From positions 1 to 64,000 of the forward strand of contig FMBT01000420.1 in the NCBI GenBank assembly GCA_900095095.1: DNA of 64,000 bases, written 5' to 3'. Origin of the DNA: Fragilariopsis cylindrus CCMP1102 (taxonomy: Eukaryota > Bacillariophyta > Bacillariophyceae > Bacillariales > Bacillariaceae). Made by a program: the position numbers and the translations under genes. Shown in pieces: positions 45,285 to 56,829 of the stretch; position 1 is the stretch's first letter; every line of letters begins with the position of its first letter. A model generated the notes under the pieces. The model was not told the DNA's origin. It ran no database searches and worked only from the letters and a program-made list of their open reading frames with translations.

Positions 45285-46563
45285 ATGAATAGATCCTGGA
45301 GTACCTTGTTTACTAAAAAGTTCCAATGCCGTCTTCCCATTATGGGCGCACCGATGGCGGGTGTCTCGGGTGGGTCGTTGGCTTTTGAAACTTGTAGAGC
45401 TGGAGGACTAGGTTTCATCGCTGCGGGACATCTGAACAATCCGGAAGCTTTCACAAAATTAGAGGAAGAAATCAAACTATTTCGTCACCTAGTATCATTG
45501 TCATTGTCGTCGTCGTCGTCGTCGTCGTTCCCTCTCAATATAGGTTTATTGGTCATAGCACGTTCGGGAAAGATTCCCCTGGATGGGAGTACGTAAGACG
45601 TATTCTTGAAGAACATCGACCCGATGCGGTACAATTCTTTGCTCCCGCCATTTCTGCCTTTTCACTGGAAAACGTCAAATTATCGTCGTCGTCCTCGTCC
45701 TTGTTTGATGACAACGTTGGAATGTGTCAATCCTATGGATGTAAAGTCGTAGCACAGGTCGGCTCGGTTCGTGATGGGATAGAGGCTCTCGACGCAGGCG
45801 TTGATTGTATAGTCGCACAAGGCACTGAAGCTGGAGGGTGAGTCGAGTCAGAGTCGCGTCTTTTTTTGTAGTCTTCACCTGCAGCGTATCTTGTTTCTTG
45901 TTTCTTGCCACTAACAAAATATTGTATCTTCACGATATCCGTCGAATTTGGATCGAATCGAATACGCTCATTTTTCATCTCATTATTTCTAACAGCCATG
46001 GGATACGGAGAGAATTGGGAAACGGCACATTGAGCCTCACTACTCGGCTGGTCCGACTCGTTCAGGAGCGGAACCTTAATATTCCTGTGTTGGCTGCGGG
46101 AGGAATCGTAGATGGGAGTGGTCTCCTTGCTGCTTTGAGTCTTGGAGCAGACGGTGCGGTTCTCGGGACGCGGTTATGGGTATCCGAAGAAGCGTTAGGA
46201 CCGATAGCCTACAAAAATGCCATAGTGAAGGCTGCGAGTTGCGATGACGTTGTGCGGACTCAAGTTTTCGACACAATATGCAATTCTTATCGTGATACAA
46301 AATGGCCATATCCGTTCGACTCATCTGGTACACTGAGAAACACTACCACGGAAGATTGGGATACATCAATCCACGCACTGGAGACAGAATTGGATTCCAT
46401 TTCCTCTGTCACATCCAGTTCTAGTAAAGGTAATAAGAATGTGATAGATAGGCTTAACCACGCAGAAGAAGTTCAGCTACCGGATGCTGGATGTGTGTAC
46501 AGTGGGCAGGGTGTAGGTGAGATTCTTTCTATCGCTCCGGCCTATGATATTATAAACAAGTAG
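45285..46563 (+). CDS. nitronate monooxygenase-like FMN enzyme, exons 45285-45837 and 45996-46563
   Basis: Nitronate monooxygenases (2-nitropropane dioxygenase family) are FMN TIM-barrels that oxidise alkyl nitronates such as propionate 3-nitronate. The N-terminus shows PIMGAPMAGVSGGSLAFE and AGGLGFIAAGHL. The middle has VQFFAPAISAF and CKVVAQVGSVRDGIEALDAG. The FMN-phosphate loop AQGTEAGGHG is created exactly by splicing 45837 to 45996 (GTGAGT to AACAG). Exon 2 continues NIPVLAAGGIVDGSGLLAAL and SLGADGAVLGTRL. The frame changes once at 45545-45547 (TTT, fits one missing T), after a Ser run encoded by (GTC)n. About 373 aa. The catalytic His of the family is probably the one in GGHG; the native substrate is unknown. 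Confidence 0.85.
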
Positions 46564-46838
46564 AAATTAACGCAACTGAATCTTATTCCCGTCTGCAAAC
46601 GGTCATGTCCGACTAAAGGGATGTATTTGCGAGAAAATGAAACGGCTATATCTTCAAACTTATATAGATCAACTGGATGTCATGATGAAAAAGAATCTAT
46701 AGCATTTTTTCTATTAAATTCATACAGACTTGAATACTTTATTAACCAATGGTATATTATTATTATTTCATTTCTTTGTGCGATTAGTTAATTTATTCAC
46801 AAACAAAAATGTCTTTCTTTATCTCGATTTGTTCTTCC

Positions 46839-49800
46839 TTAAAACTCCTCAAATAGTGCTTGTTGTGCAGCTGTGATGTTAGGTTTGTTGCATGGAGGCT
46901 CGTTTTCTACATGTCTGTACGAATCGAAGTGAGACGCATCCAATGCATCCTTAATTTTAGGAACCCATGGGGCAGGGATTTTCTTTCTTAGTAACTTATC
47001 AACGTCAATAACGCTGAACCAATGATGATCCCGAACATCCATATCTTTACGAGCGAGGCACCCGAATCGATTTGCTTGACGTCTTACGATTAATCGCTGA
47101 ATTAGATCCTGCGCTGGTTCCGTTACCATACCGCCGGGAGGGAAGGAATACTTGACTTGTACGATCCGCTTAAACAAACTTACTTGGTCTGTTCCGTATG
47201 AATAGAATGGAGAACGTCCGACAAGCATCTCATAAATCAATACCCCAAAGGCCCAGTAATCGACACCACTGTCGTGACCCTTTGAAAGAATGATCTCTGG
47301 TGCGAGGTACTCTGGTGTACCACACAGTGTGTAAGTCTTCTCAGAAACGACTTTCGCAAAACCAAGATCTACAAGAACACAGTACCCCTTGGAATCGATG
47401 AGTATATTCTCGGGCTTCAAATCACGGTACGAAATACTTCGACGATGTAAATGAGATAAAGATTCTAGGATACAGGCCGCATAAAACCGTGAGTTACCGT
47501 TGGGGATACCATCTCGCGTTTCTGTGTGGATAACAGAAAACAACTCTCCTCCTTGGACGAGCGCGATCAACATAAACAAATGACGATCATCCTGGAAGGT
47601 CGCAACAAGATCGACCACGAATGGATGTTTTATGTTTGCCATGATATTCTTTTCACGAAGGACACCCTCCACTTGATGATGACCGATAATTTCACGTTTG
47701 CTCAATTGTTTCAATGCGTACGGAGTGCCGTTCTTCTTGTGACTAACCAACCAAACCTTACCGAATGTTCCAACACCAAGAATACGGAACTTAACAAGAT
47801 CCTTAAGACGGATGGTTTTATTTAAGGTTGCACCCTGCATACTAAGCGGCTTACCGAGACGTTTGATGTCACCAATTACACTTTCGATGTCTGCACGTGT
47901 AAGGACACCGCATGTTGTATCGGCTTCAACTTTCACTGTAACGGGAGACATACTTCCTTTTGGTTCCTTCAACCATAATGCACCAAAGTAATCGGCATCC
48001 ATCAACGTATTAACTTGTCCCTTGGAGCTAGATGCTACGAATCGACCCTCACGAATTATGTATAGATTCTGTTCAAAGGGTTTGCCCTCTTCGGCAAGGA
48101 TTGTTCCAGCGGGGAAGCTACGTTCCGATAACAATTCAGTAAGGCGGGTCATTTCAAATGGCTGGAATTCGGAATGAGCAAAAACAGGAACACCTTCTAA
48201 CGTTCTTTTCTTGGCAGCAACATCAATAAGATGTTGAAGTGGACCCAAAACAATTTCGAATGTTTCACGTGACAAACAAAGGGTTGTACAATTGGTAACG
48301 GCTGTAATGTTGGCCGAACGGGCATCGCCCGTTAGTAGAGCACGTTCTCCAAAATAATCCCCCGGTCCTATAACCTGATCTACGTATTTACTATCACCAA
48401 ATCCAATATCATGGACCTTGACCTTTCCCTCTCGGAGGATGTAAAAGACCTCACCAACATCTCCCTTATTGATAAGTCGTTCTCCTTCGGGGAATGTAAC
48501 CGATGTTAACGCATCAGAGATACGTAATAGATCCGATTCTGGCATATCCGCAAGGAATGGGACCTTTCGTAGGACGTCATGAATATCCTTTTGTTGACTA
48601 GCATTGTTATTGGCCAACATGTATCGGAAGGTACGTTGATCGACCTTCCACAAGCGACATGTGGTGTTGGCTAAACATGTAGCGGCACGGGGACAATTGT
48701 AGAGCAATGCTAATTCTCCGAAGGATCCACCCCGACCGCATGCACCAACATGATTACCATCCACAGCAAAGCTAACATGACCTTCATCGACAACATAAAA
48801 GAAGTCTCCAGTTTCTCCCTGTTTAATAATGACAGTTCCTGCAGGAACTGTATCCATGACCATAGCATCGATCAATAATCGTCGTTCTTTGCCCGACAAA
48901 GAAGCGAAGATAAAATTATCGACTAAGGAATTGTCAATGAATTGAACGGCGGAGTCGGACTTGGGAAAATGTGGAACATCAAATTTTTCCGTCAGGTCAA
49001 CCTTCTCAGCAAAGATATTTTCAGCACGCTTTTGCTTCTGCCTATTCCGTGCTGTTGCGTGAGTCTTGATTTGTCTTTCTCGTTCTTCGGCGTCCGTTAC
49101 CATGGGCTGGACACCACCATCGTCTGCTGCTGCTGCTTCCATTTGTTGAGGTGGTGATGGCGGAGGAACAGCCGCTTGTTGTGGAGGAGGTTTCGACTGT
49201 AAGAATTATAAGCATTATTATTATTATTATTATTTTTCAGTTTTGTTTATTTTTTGGAACAAAACAAGACCGACGACCGCGGTCAACAAATAATAATAAT
49301 TAATTGTTGGGGGTGTGGCATGTGTAAGCGAACGAGTAAGGTAGTTACAGCAAGCAGATAGGAAGAATGAAAGAGGAACAATCCTTTGTGTGAGTTTAAG
49401 TTATATACCAGAGTATGGAAGTGGAAATGAATGTTGTTACCAGAAAAATACGAGATCTTTCGATGTCATAATTCAAACTCGCACGACGATAAAATATCAC
49501 GCCGGATTAGCTTGTTAGATATTATTATTATTATTTCAGGAAGGGTTTTTTTAGAGGTCAAGAAAAACGAGCACAACGAGTGATTTCTAACGCGTTGTAC
49601 CGACGGCGGTATGAGTTGAAAAACAACTAAAACTTGCATTTGATGTATTCTTAGGTGGAGCCTCGACTTTACTAGACTTCTTTTCTGACTTTTTCTTCTT
49701 AAACGTGTTCATAAAACCTTTCATGGTTGCGATTTATTTGTTGTTGTTGTCTTAATGATATGTAGTTGAATATCAGACGGTAAAAGCGAACAAAATAAAT

Positions 49801-50450
49801 CATCACTGTAAAAACGCATCACTAACCAAAACACGACATCTTCGGCTGCACCAATACGGTAATGTCTTCTTTTTTCTTATGTAGTACCGGTACTACTTGA
49901 GCATTTTTACGTGCTACTGTACTTGGCGTTATTGGCGATCCTTTTTTATACGACTCACTTCAGTCACGTATGCTGCGCGCCTCGTAGAAAGAACAACAAA
50001 TGCCATTAGCGGCCATACCGTTACTTGAAGCGAACAATAAATACCGTATTCTATTTATTATTGTTTCTTAATTTATCTAAAACACATCTAAAAATTGATC
50101 ATGGCGTTTCGATTGAATGAAGAATCAATCAATCTGATCTTGATGTCATCGATTGGGACGATAGTAGTAATTTAGTTACCATTCAAAGACATACATACGC
50201 GTATGATGGTGTATCTGATCTGCATGTAATTCACGAATACGGATGTACTTACCAAGTTTTCGACGTCCTTTTTCTTCAGAATCGACCGTGTGGTTGTACT
50301 ACTTTTTCCTGCTACCGAAGTTGGTCTGCGTTGAACTTTTTGTTGTTCTTGTTCCTTCTCTTTCTGTCGTTGCTGTTGCTTAGTTGCATCAATTGTTGTC
50401 TCTTCTCTTGATATCGATATCTGTTGCTCACTGCTAAAGCATTGGCCCAT
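46839..50450 (-). CDS. cGMP/cAMP-dependent protein kinase (PKG-like), exons 50450-50253 and 49196-46839
   Basis: This AGC kinase should be switched on by cyclic nucleotide binding. Exon 1 encodes MGQCFSSEQQ, a Gly2/Cys4 signal for myristoylation and palmitoylation, then a Gln/Lys-rich stretch. The 1056-nt intron (GTAAGT to TTACAG) falls between codons. Exon 2 has three cyclic-nucleotide-binding domains: the first with FGELALLYNCPRAAT, the second with FGERALLTGDARSANI, the third degenerate (FGALWLKEP, no Glu/Arg pair). The C-terminal kinase has GVGTFGKVWLV, ALKQLSK, YRDLKPEN, DLGFAK (DLG instead of DFG) and GTPEYLAPE, and an AGC tail. 851 aa. Apicomplexan and ciliate PKGs share the fused plan. 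An ATG at 49725 starts a 44-codon basic frame inside the intron. Confidence 0.88.
49591..49725 (-). other. small basic open frame inside the kinase intron (possible alternative first exon)
   Basis: On the minus strand an ATG at 49725 opens a 44-codon frame beginning MKGFMNTFKKKKSEKKSSK. It lies in the long first intron of the PKG-like gene. A second transcription start here would give a kinase without the acylation signal. I could find only weak splice donors in the correct phase (AAA followed by GTCGAG), so this is a weak candidate. Confidence 0.25.
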
Positions 50451-51451
50451 GATAATAATAATGGCTACTACTACAATCCTAAATAATGCTATTAGTTACC
50501 TTTGATGGCAAAAAATATGAAATACTGTATGTACCTCTTCGGTATTATGAAGTAATAAAAAGAGAAGCATTTATTATTGTTAGCGTCGCCGTTCTCTTGT
50601 AAAAACAACTTTTAGACAGCAACGCGCACTAAAAAGGGGGAGTTGTTGGTCATTCAATATTAATCTAATGCATGATAATATTATTATTAACACGCTACAG
50701 CAGTATCAAACTACTATTAAACTTATTTTAAGTGATTGAGACAGTAACTTAATTCTAATAGTCTAGACATCACACTCAAAAGGTACTTTTAATTGTTTAC
50801 TTTCTTTACTAGTAGTACTAGTACTAGTAGTACTACTACATTATGTCTTGTTCTGATACGCTGCTGGATTGGATAACACATTAAAGAGGGCACATGCATT
50901 TATAATATAAACAGGATGATGTGGTTTTGTGTACCAGTTTTTGCCTACCTGTTAGCTTAGGTCATCACCATCAATTCATTCACTGGTAGAAGATCAAAGT
51001 CAATAATATACATGTTGCTCTGTGCTTTAGAGGATCTTGATTGACACATGGAAAATGGACACATAAAATCAATCATTTGTATCCTTGGTACTGGCCTGGT
51101 ATGGTGCACAAGGCACGCCTGCAGCACACTGCACAGCCTACATTACATTGGAGATTCATAAAAGGACTGAGAGAAAGAAATAGGAAAAAAAAACTATTGT
51201 ATAAATGCTAAGATAACGATATAATATACACTATTATACATTTTTAGACTGTGTGTATTGTAGTAGCTGGTGGCTTAATTTGGTTACTAACAGAACTCAG
51301 GACTTCTCAATGCTGCAAAAATAAAAATATTACAAAAAATAAAAAAGACACATTAATTCCCAAGCCCCCCAACAAAATTTGAATTTTAAAATTTAGCAAT
51401 GATGAACGTTTTGAATTGAAAGAGATTTATTTCTAATCACATAAATTAAAG
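50451..51451. promoter_or_regulatory. shared upstream region of the PKG-like and FkbM-type genes
   Basis: A 1-kb spacer between divergent genes. It includes a TAGTAC-rich run near 50806-50840. No coding signal or recognisable regulatory motif. Confidence 0.45.
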
Positions 51452-52510
51452 ATGATGACAGCTACTCCTATCAGTGATACTACTAGTAGCAGTAGGAAAA
51501 CTAGAAAAGCTAGTAGAGAGAAGATGCAGCAACTGACAACCTTGACTGTTGGCATGATCATAGGGTTCGTCATGGGGTTTTCGTGGTCCAACATCAATAT
51601 CTTATTGGAAGACAGCGATGCAGGAAGTCGTCGTCATCTTCTTGCCAAACTCGAACATCCAGAAACTATTAGAATGTCCAGAAAGAACGAGGAGAAAAAC
51701 AGTAGATGGAAAAACATCCACGTTTTCAATGGAAATGATTCGCACATATATGACGCAACAGACCTTCCAGCTCCATACTTCAAAGCAAACAAATGGTTTA
51801 GTCAATTTCGACAGGATGAAATAGTTAGTAAGCTGCTTCGTAACAAACGAGGGGGATATTTTATTGACTTAGCGGCCAACGATCCTGTCCGTATTTCGAA
51901 TACATTCGCACTTGAAAGGAATTCTAATTGGGATGGTCTTTGTTTGGAACCGAATCCCATATATTGGACAGGATTGTCATATCGTAAATGTCATGTGGTG
52001 GCGGCGATAATTGGTAACAGAACAATGGAAGAAATTTCATTTCGATTTCCTCGTGCTAAGGCACCCAAGGGAGGTATCTTAGGAGATGCTTATGACAACA
52101 AGAGTGACCAATGGAACGAAGGTCATCCCCGATTTACAGTTTCTCTATTAGATGTTTTTGAAAAATTCAATGTCCCGACCACTATTGACTATATAAGTCT
52201 GGACATAGAAGGTGCCGAAGATTTGGTAATGACATCATTTCCTTTTTCCAAGTATCGTTTCAATATCATGACAGTTGAACGACCAAGCACCGTGCTGTCG
52301 AATGTTCTAACTGATAATGGATACGTAATGTTGAAAACTATAAAGAAAAATATCGAAACTTTGTGGGTTCATAATTCAATTCTATCAACTCTGGATAGGT
52401 CTGCTCTTGAAATAGACTCACAGAACTATAAATATAACGACAATACCGCCCATTTCAGGATCGCTCCCGACCAAAGTGATTCGTCTTTGAAAGAAACTAA
52501 TCGAGCGTAG
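51452..52510 (+). CDS. FkbM-family methyltransferase, type II membrane protein
   Basis: FkbM-type enzymes transfer methyl groups from SAM, often to sugar hydroxyls. The 352-aa single-exon protein has a short basic cytoplasmic tail, one membrane anchor (TLTVGMIIGFVMGFSW, residues about 30-46) and a lumenal domain, as in Golgi enzymes. Signature parts are the SAM-binding GGYFIDLAANDPVRISNTFA (the usual DxGA is replaced by DLAAND), LCLEPNPIYWTGL, and TIDYISLDIEGAEDLVMTSF with the SLDIEGxE motif typical of the family. One possible N-glycosylation site (NRT) is visible. Glycan O-methylation in the Golgi is the most likely role, but the substrate is unknown. Confidence 0.85.
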   Translation: MMTATPISDTTSSSRKTRKASREKMQQLTTLTVGMIIGFVMGFSWSNINILLEDSDAGSRRHLLAKLEHPETIRMSRKNEEKNSRWKNIHVFNGNDSHIYDATDLPAPYFKANKWFSQFRQDEIVSKLLRNKRGGYFIDLAANDPVRISNTFALERNSNWDGLCLEPNPIYWTGLSYRKCHVVAAIIGNRTMEEISFRFPRAKAPKGGILGDAYDNKSDQWNEGHPRFTVSLLDVFEKFNVPTTIDYISLDIEGAEDLVMTSFPFSKYRFNIMTVERPSTVLSNVLTDNGYVMLKTIKKNIETLWVHNSILSTLDRSALEIDSQNYKYNDNTAHFRIAPDQSDSSLKETNRA

Positions 52511-52956
52511 ACGATGATTTAGTATTTGTCCTGAGAGTTTATACGAGTCAATAATCCAATCAATGTATGGCATTGGTATATGGATATATATATAATTAGT
52601 ATACTGTAGTCAATTCTTTCGTATACATCAAAATTTAGATACGATCATTCGACACTAATTTTATTGAGAGTTAATATAGGTGTGATTGATAGAACGATTA
52701 TGATTACAGTGAAGATAAAATCAGAACAAAAATGTCTGCCGAATTTTCAGATAAATCTCATATTTATTTTTAGGTTCCCGCAAAACTTCGTGACTACAAC
52801 TAATTACTAATTATCCTAGACAAGAATTCTGCGACGCTACCATACTCATTTCACGTCTCTCTTAGAGCCGCCCAGAGAGTAGCGAATTTTTAGTGTAAAA
52901 TAACAAAACCTTTCTATCATTACATCATATATATATTTAATAAAGTATTATTGTGT
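52511..52956. other. convergent 3' region
   Basis: This spacer lies between the FkbM-type gene (+) and GSIII (-). AT-rich; nothing recognised. Confidence 0.5.
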
Positions 52957-55265
52957 TTATTCTCCAAAGAATTCAGGTTCGGTGGTAGTTTGTTGGTCAA
53001 GGAAGAGCAATTCCTTGTATGTGGCAAGAGTCCAGTTTTCGGCAGGAACAACTTCTTCAGCAGCATCACAAATTGCACGGATATCAATCATTGTCTCAAG
53101 ACGGAGGACACGGGCAAGTTGAGCCTTGTCCACGGAAGATTCAGCGGCGTGGATTTCAGCGACACCAGCCTTGAGGGTAGTAATGGAAGCAGCCAATTCA
53201 TCGAGGGGACCAACTTCAGATTCCTTAACAGATGGAATCACATGTTGGTTGATCATATCAATCATACACAAAGCTTCCATTTCGACGGTACCGGTGTAAT
53301 GGTCGTGAAGAACATCTTGTCTCGCAGTTAATTCAGTTCCGGTGAAGACATTCATCTTTTCAAAGAGAGCAACATTCTTTTCAGTAGAAAGTACAGAAAT
53401 GGCTTCGACACCAGAATCAATACGCCAAACACCAGATTCAGTAAGCATTTTTTGGTTTTCAACGTCGTAGTTGTCTCCGTTGAAAATTACCTTCCAATGC
53501 TTTTTGAGAGCTTCTCGAGCGATGTCAGCGGGGTTTTCACCAGCCTCAATACGGTCTGCGAAGGCAGCAAATTTCTCGGCGGCAATAGTATTAAGAACAG
53601 TGTTGACCAAAGAAACATTTTGTGCAGAACCAACAGAACGGAATTCGAATCGAGCTCCACCGTATGGGAAAGGGGAGGTTCGGTTACGATCTTCGGCAGG
53701 TACCTGGAATGGCATGACTTCTTTGGTTCCAAGGTCAAGAGTTTTGGTACCAGGTTCGTACTTGGCAGAAGATCCATTCATAAAAGCTTCAAGGTAGGAA
53801 GTCATGTCATCCCCAAGGTAGGTTGACATAATTGCAGGAGGGGCCTCGCAGGCACCCAAACGAAAGTCATTTCCAGGATTAGCAATGGCGGCGCGCATGA
53901 GGTCACCATGTTCGTCGATAGCGGCAACAAGTGCAGCCATAATTACAGCGAATGCCTCATCGTTTCCAGTTTCTTCGATAACTTCGTCAGGGGCAAGGAA
54001 GTTGATTCCAGAGGATGTGGCGATGGACCAGTTATTGTGTTTTCCAGATCCATTGACATCATTAAAAGGTTTTTCTTGGAGAAGAGCAGCAAGCCCGTGT
54101 TTGGCGGCAACTTCTTCGATGATTTGCATAATGAAAACATTTTGATCGATTTGGGTGGTGTTAGATCCAAAAAGAGGGGCAAATTCAAATTGGTTGGGAG
54201 CGACTTCACGATGACGAGTCTTAAGAGGCATACCCATTCGCCAGCATTCGTCTTGCATTTCTTGCATGGCGGCCAAGGCAGATGTAGCACTAGAAAGAGG
54301 GGCCATGTAATGATCACACATTTCCTGTCCACGAGGAGCATTCTTTCCCATGATTGTACGTCCTGTCAATTGAAGATCGGGGCGGCGGTAGTATTGATCA
54401 CGAGGGATGAGGAACATTTCTTGTTCAAGACCAATGTTAGCTTGGATACCACTGCTTGCATCTCCACCTAAAAGAGTGAAGAGACGGGCACCGTGCTTGT
54501 CGAGGGCAGCGTTGGACCGAAGGAGAGGCGTCTTTTCGTCCAAGGCAGCTCCGTAATACGACACAAATGCGGAAGGAATGAAAATTGTGTCACCACGGCA
54601 GAGAATGGGAGATGACGTATCCAAAGCGAGGTATCCACCGGCACAATGTGTTCCACGAAGTCCTCCATTAGGGAAAGAAGAACCATCAGTTTCACCCTTA
54701 ATAAGAGTCTTTCCCTTAAAGTCTTGAACGACTTCATAGTCGCTGTTGAATTTAAACATCATGTTTTGGACTTGACCAGTCAAACCATGACGGACACCAC
54801 TGGATGCCATCGGTTGGAACCAATGACAGTAAACATTGGCACCACGATCGATAGCCCTGGAATAAATAAATAGTTAAAAATAATTCAAGGATGAGTAAAA
54901 AATCGCCAATAATTTCTTCTGTAATGATGACAAAATCTTCGAAAATATAAATCGGAATTCTACCAATCATTAATTAAATTGATTGATTGATTGATTCAAC
55001 TTCCGTACATCCATCGACCGACTTACCAATCGAATACAGCATTAGCAACTTTATCGGCATCTGTATTGACCCAGTTAGGATCATCAAGGGTTGCTTTCGA
55101 GGCACCGTGTTTTTGTAAATATTCATCAGCGACCTTTCCAGCAAATACATTCTTTCCAAAATCTTCGTACGCAGCGAGGTTAGCCATGGCACGGAAACTC
55201 ACGGAAGAATTTCGAGTAGCCTCACGACGGGCGAGTGCCTTTACGGCAGCAGAAGTGGTAAACAT
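52957..55265 (-). CDS. glnN: glutamine synthetase type III, exons 55265-55027 and 54856-52957
   Basis: GSIII makes glutamine from glutamate, ammonia and ATP as a large dodecamer. The 712-aa size is typical for type III and far longer than GSI or GSII. Exon 1 starts MFTTSAAVKALARREATRNS, an amphipathic basic leader; diatom GSIII is reported to be mitochondrial. The intron 54857-55026 (GTAAGT to TCCAG) splits a Trp codon and leads into AIDRGANVYCHWFQPMASSG. Family-specific segments include GGLRGTHCAGGYLALD, VAPNQFEFAPLFG, NDVNGSGKHNNWSIATSSG and NRTSPFPYGGARFEFRSVG. In diatoms this enzyme recaptures ammonium from photorespiration and amino acid breakdown. Confidence 0.95.
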
Positions 55266-56829
55266 GGTTAGAGATGTGTATTTTCGTTTGTTTTGTTTTA
55301 ATTTTATGGGGTTTCCTTAGTGTCGAATGAGAATTCAGAAAAGTAGCAAAGAGTCGATAGATGACACTCCAACAACTAAATACGTACCCGTAGTGAATAC
55401 GGTATCTCGGACGCGCCAAAATTTCACACTAGATCTTTTACGATCTGAATTAAGCGTAATTGCGTTCTGTTGATGTGGCAAGAGCCACACATTTTACCTG
55501 TGTTTTAACCGTACAAGTATGGGTGCGCACTTCGACTAAAGAACAAAAAGACGAATCAATCAACATCTGCACAAGTGCCATGATTTGAGTGGTAGTTTGG
55601 TGTCATGAACCGAACATTTCTCTTTCCACGTTGAACTTAAAGTGAAAATCGAAAATCAGCGCTGATAAAATAGGGAAAATAAAAGTACTGATAGTACTAC
55701 TACTATTCAAGAACATCATAGATGAAGGTGGAACTTGCTCATTTAAATATGTGCTGGTTAGTCTAGAACTGGAGCAATACCCCTACTTAAATCGTATACA
55801 CAAAAAGTCACAATGATCAACGACTAAAAACCAACAACAGAAACACTCCCACATATCATTATCATAAGCCCACATGTCATATGAAGCCGCTCCACCCTCA
55901 AAACATTGGATTGTTTGATGATTCAAACTCAAGACACACTTATTGAACTCAATTGATTCAAACTCTGTACTCTGTTGCTATTGTTTTCTTCCATCATGCC
56001 TATTTCTTTGAAACCAGCTCACATAATGTATTGTTCCAGAGATTAGCTCATCTTTGTACTACAGCACAAGGATATGATGATGATGATGCTACTGGAAAAG
56101 ACTTAGTTGAAAGGAGGAATTATTTTGTCTAAAGTTTCATTAATTTAACTAGCATATTAGACCGAGTTAAAGTCAATTTTGCAGGGATCGCTGTCACAAT
56201 GAACACAACATGAGAGTGTGACACTTATTGATTCTGATGATGTCTAGATTAATTGTGTGTTGATAGAACAAAGCCAGATCAATAATAAGTGCACATATCT
56301 TCTTTCTGGACATACAATCTTTTTTATTGTCCTTCTTTTCAGATCTTCATGGTGTATTTATTTGCTTCAGTAATTTCAGTCCATCATGATCAAAAAATGT
56401 TGTTGTTGTTGTATAGTATTATAAGCTATTCTCATCAGTTCTAAAATATATGCAACTAGAAGAGCATAGTCAGAACTTGGTTATATTATAGGACATATTT
56501 AGACTGTAGTTAGATTATAGTTTTAGATTGTTAATAAGCAATTCTGCTCTTTGCTGATCCTACGGTATCGGTACTTGTACTAATACTAGTATGAGGAAAT
56601 TATTAAAGTCTCTCAAGTTCGATTCATTCGATTCACAATATCTTTGTCAGAAAATATCTCTCTTTTGCTTAAAAAAAATCATCGATTTAAATTGGAAATG
56701 GAAATCATATAGTACATCCCGCAAAAATCGAAGCAATAATCGAGACGAATTGAGAATGACATTCAAGCAGACCAGATCAGATCAAAGGGGACGAGGGACT
56801 TTGGTGCGAGCTAGACCGATTTTTGAAAG
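55266..56829. other. gene-free stretch (about 1.6 kb)
   Basis: This spacer lies between divergent GSIII (-) and the GNAT-like gene (+). It must hold both promoters. An 83-codon frame at 56591-56842 overlaps the next gene start and has no family resemblance. I see no repeats or RNA genes. Confidence 0.5.
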
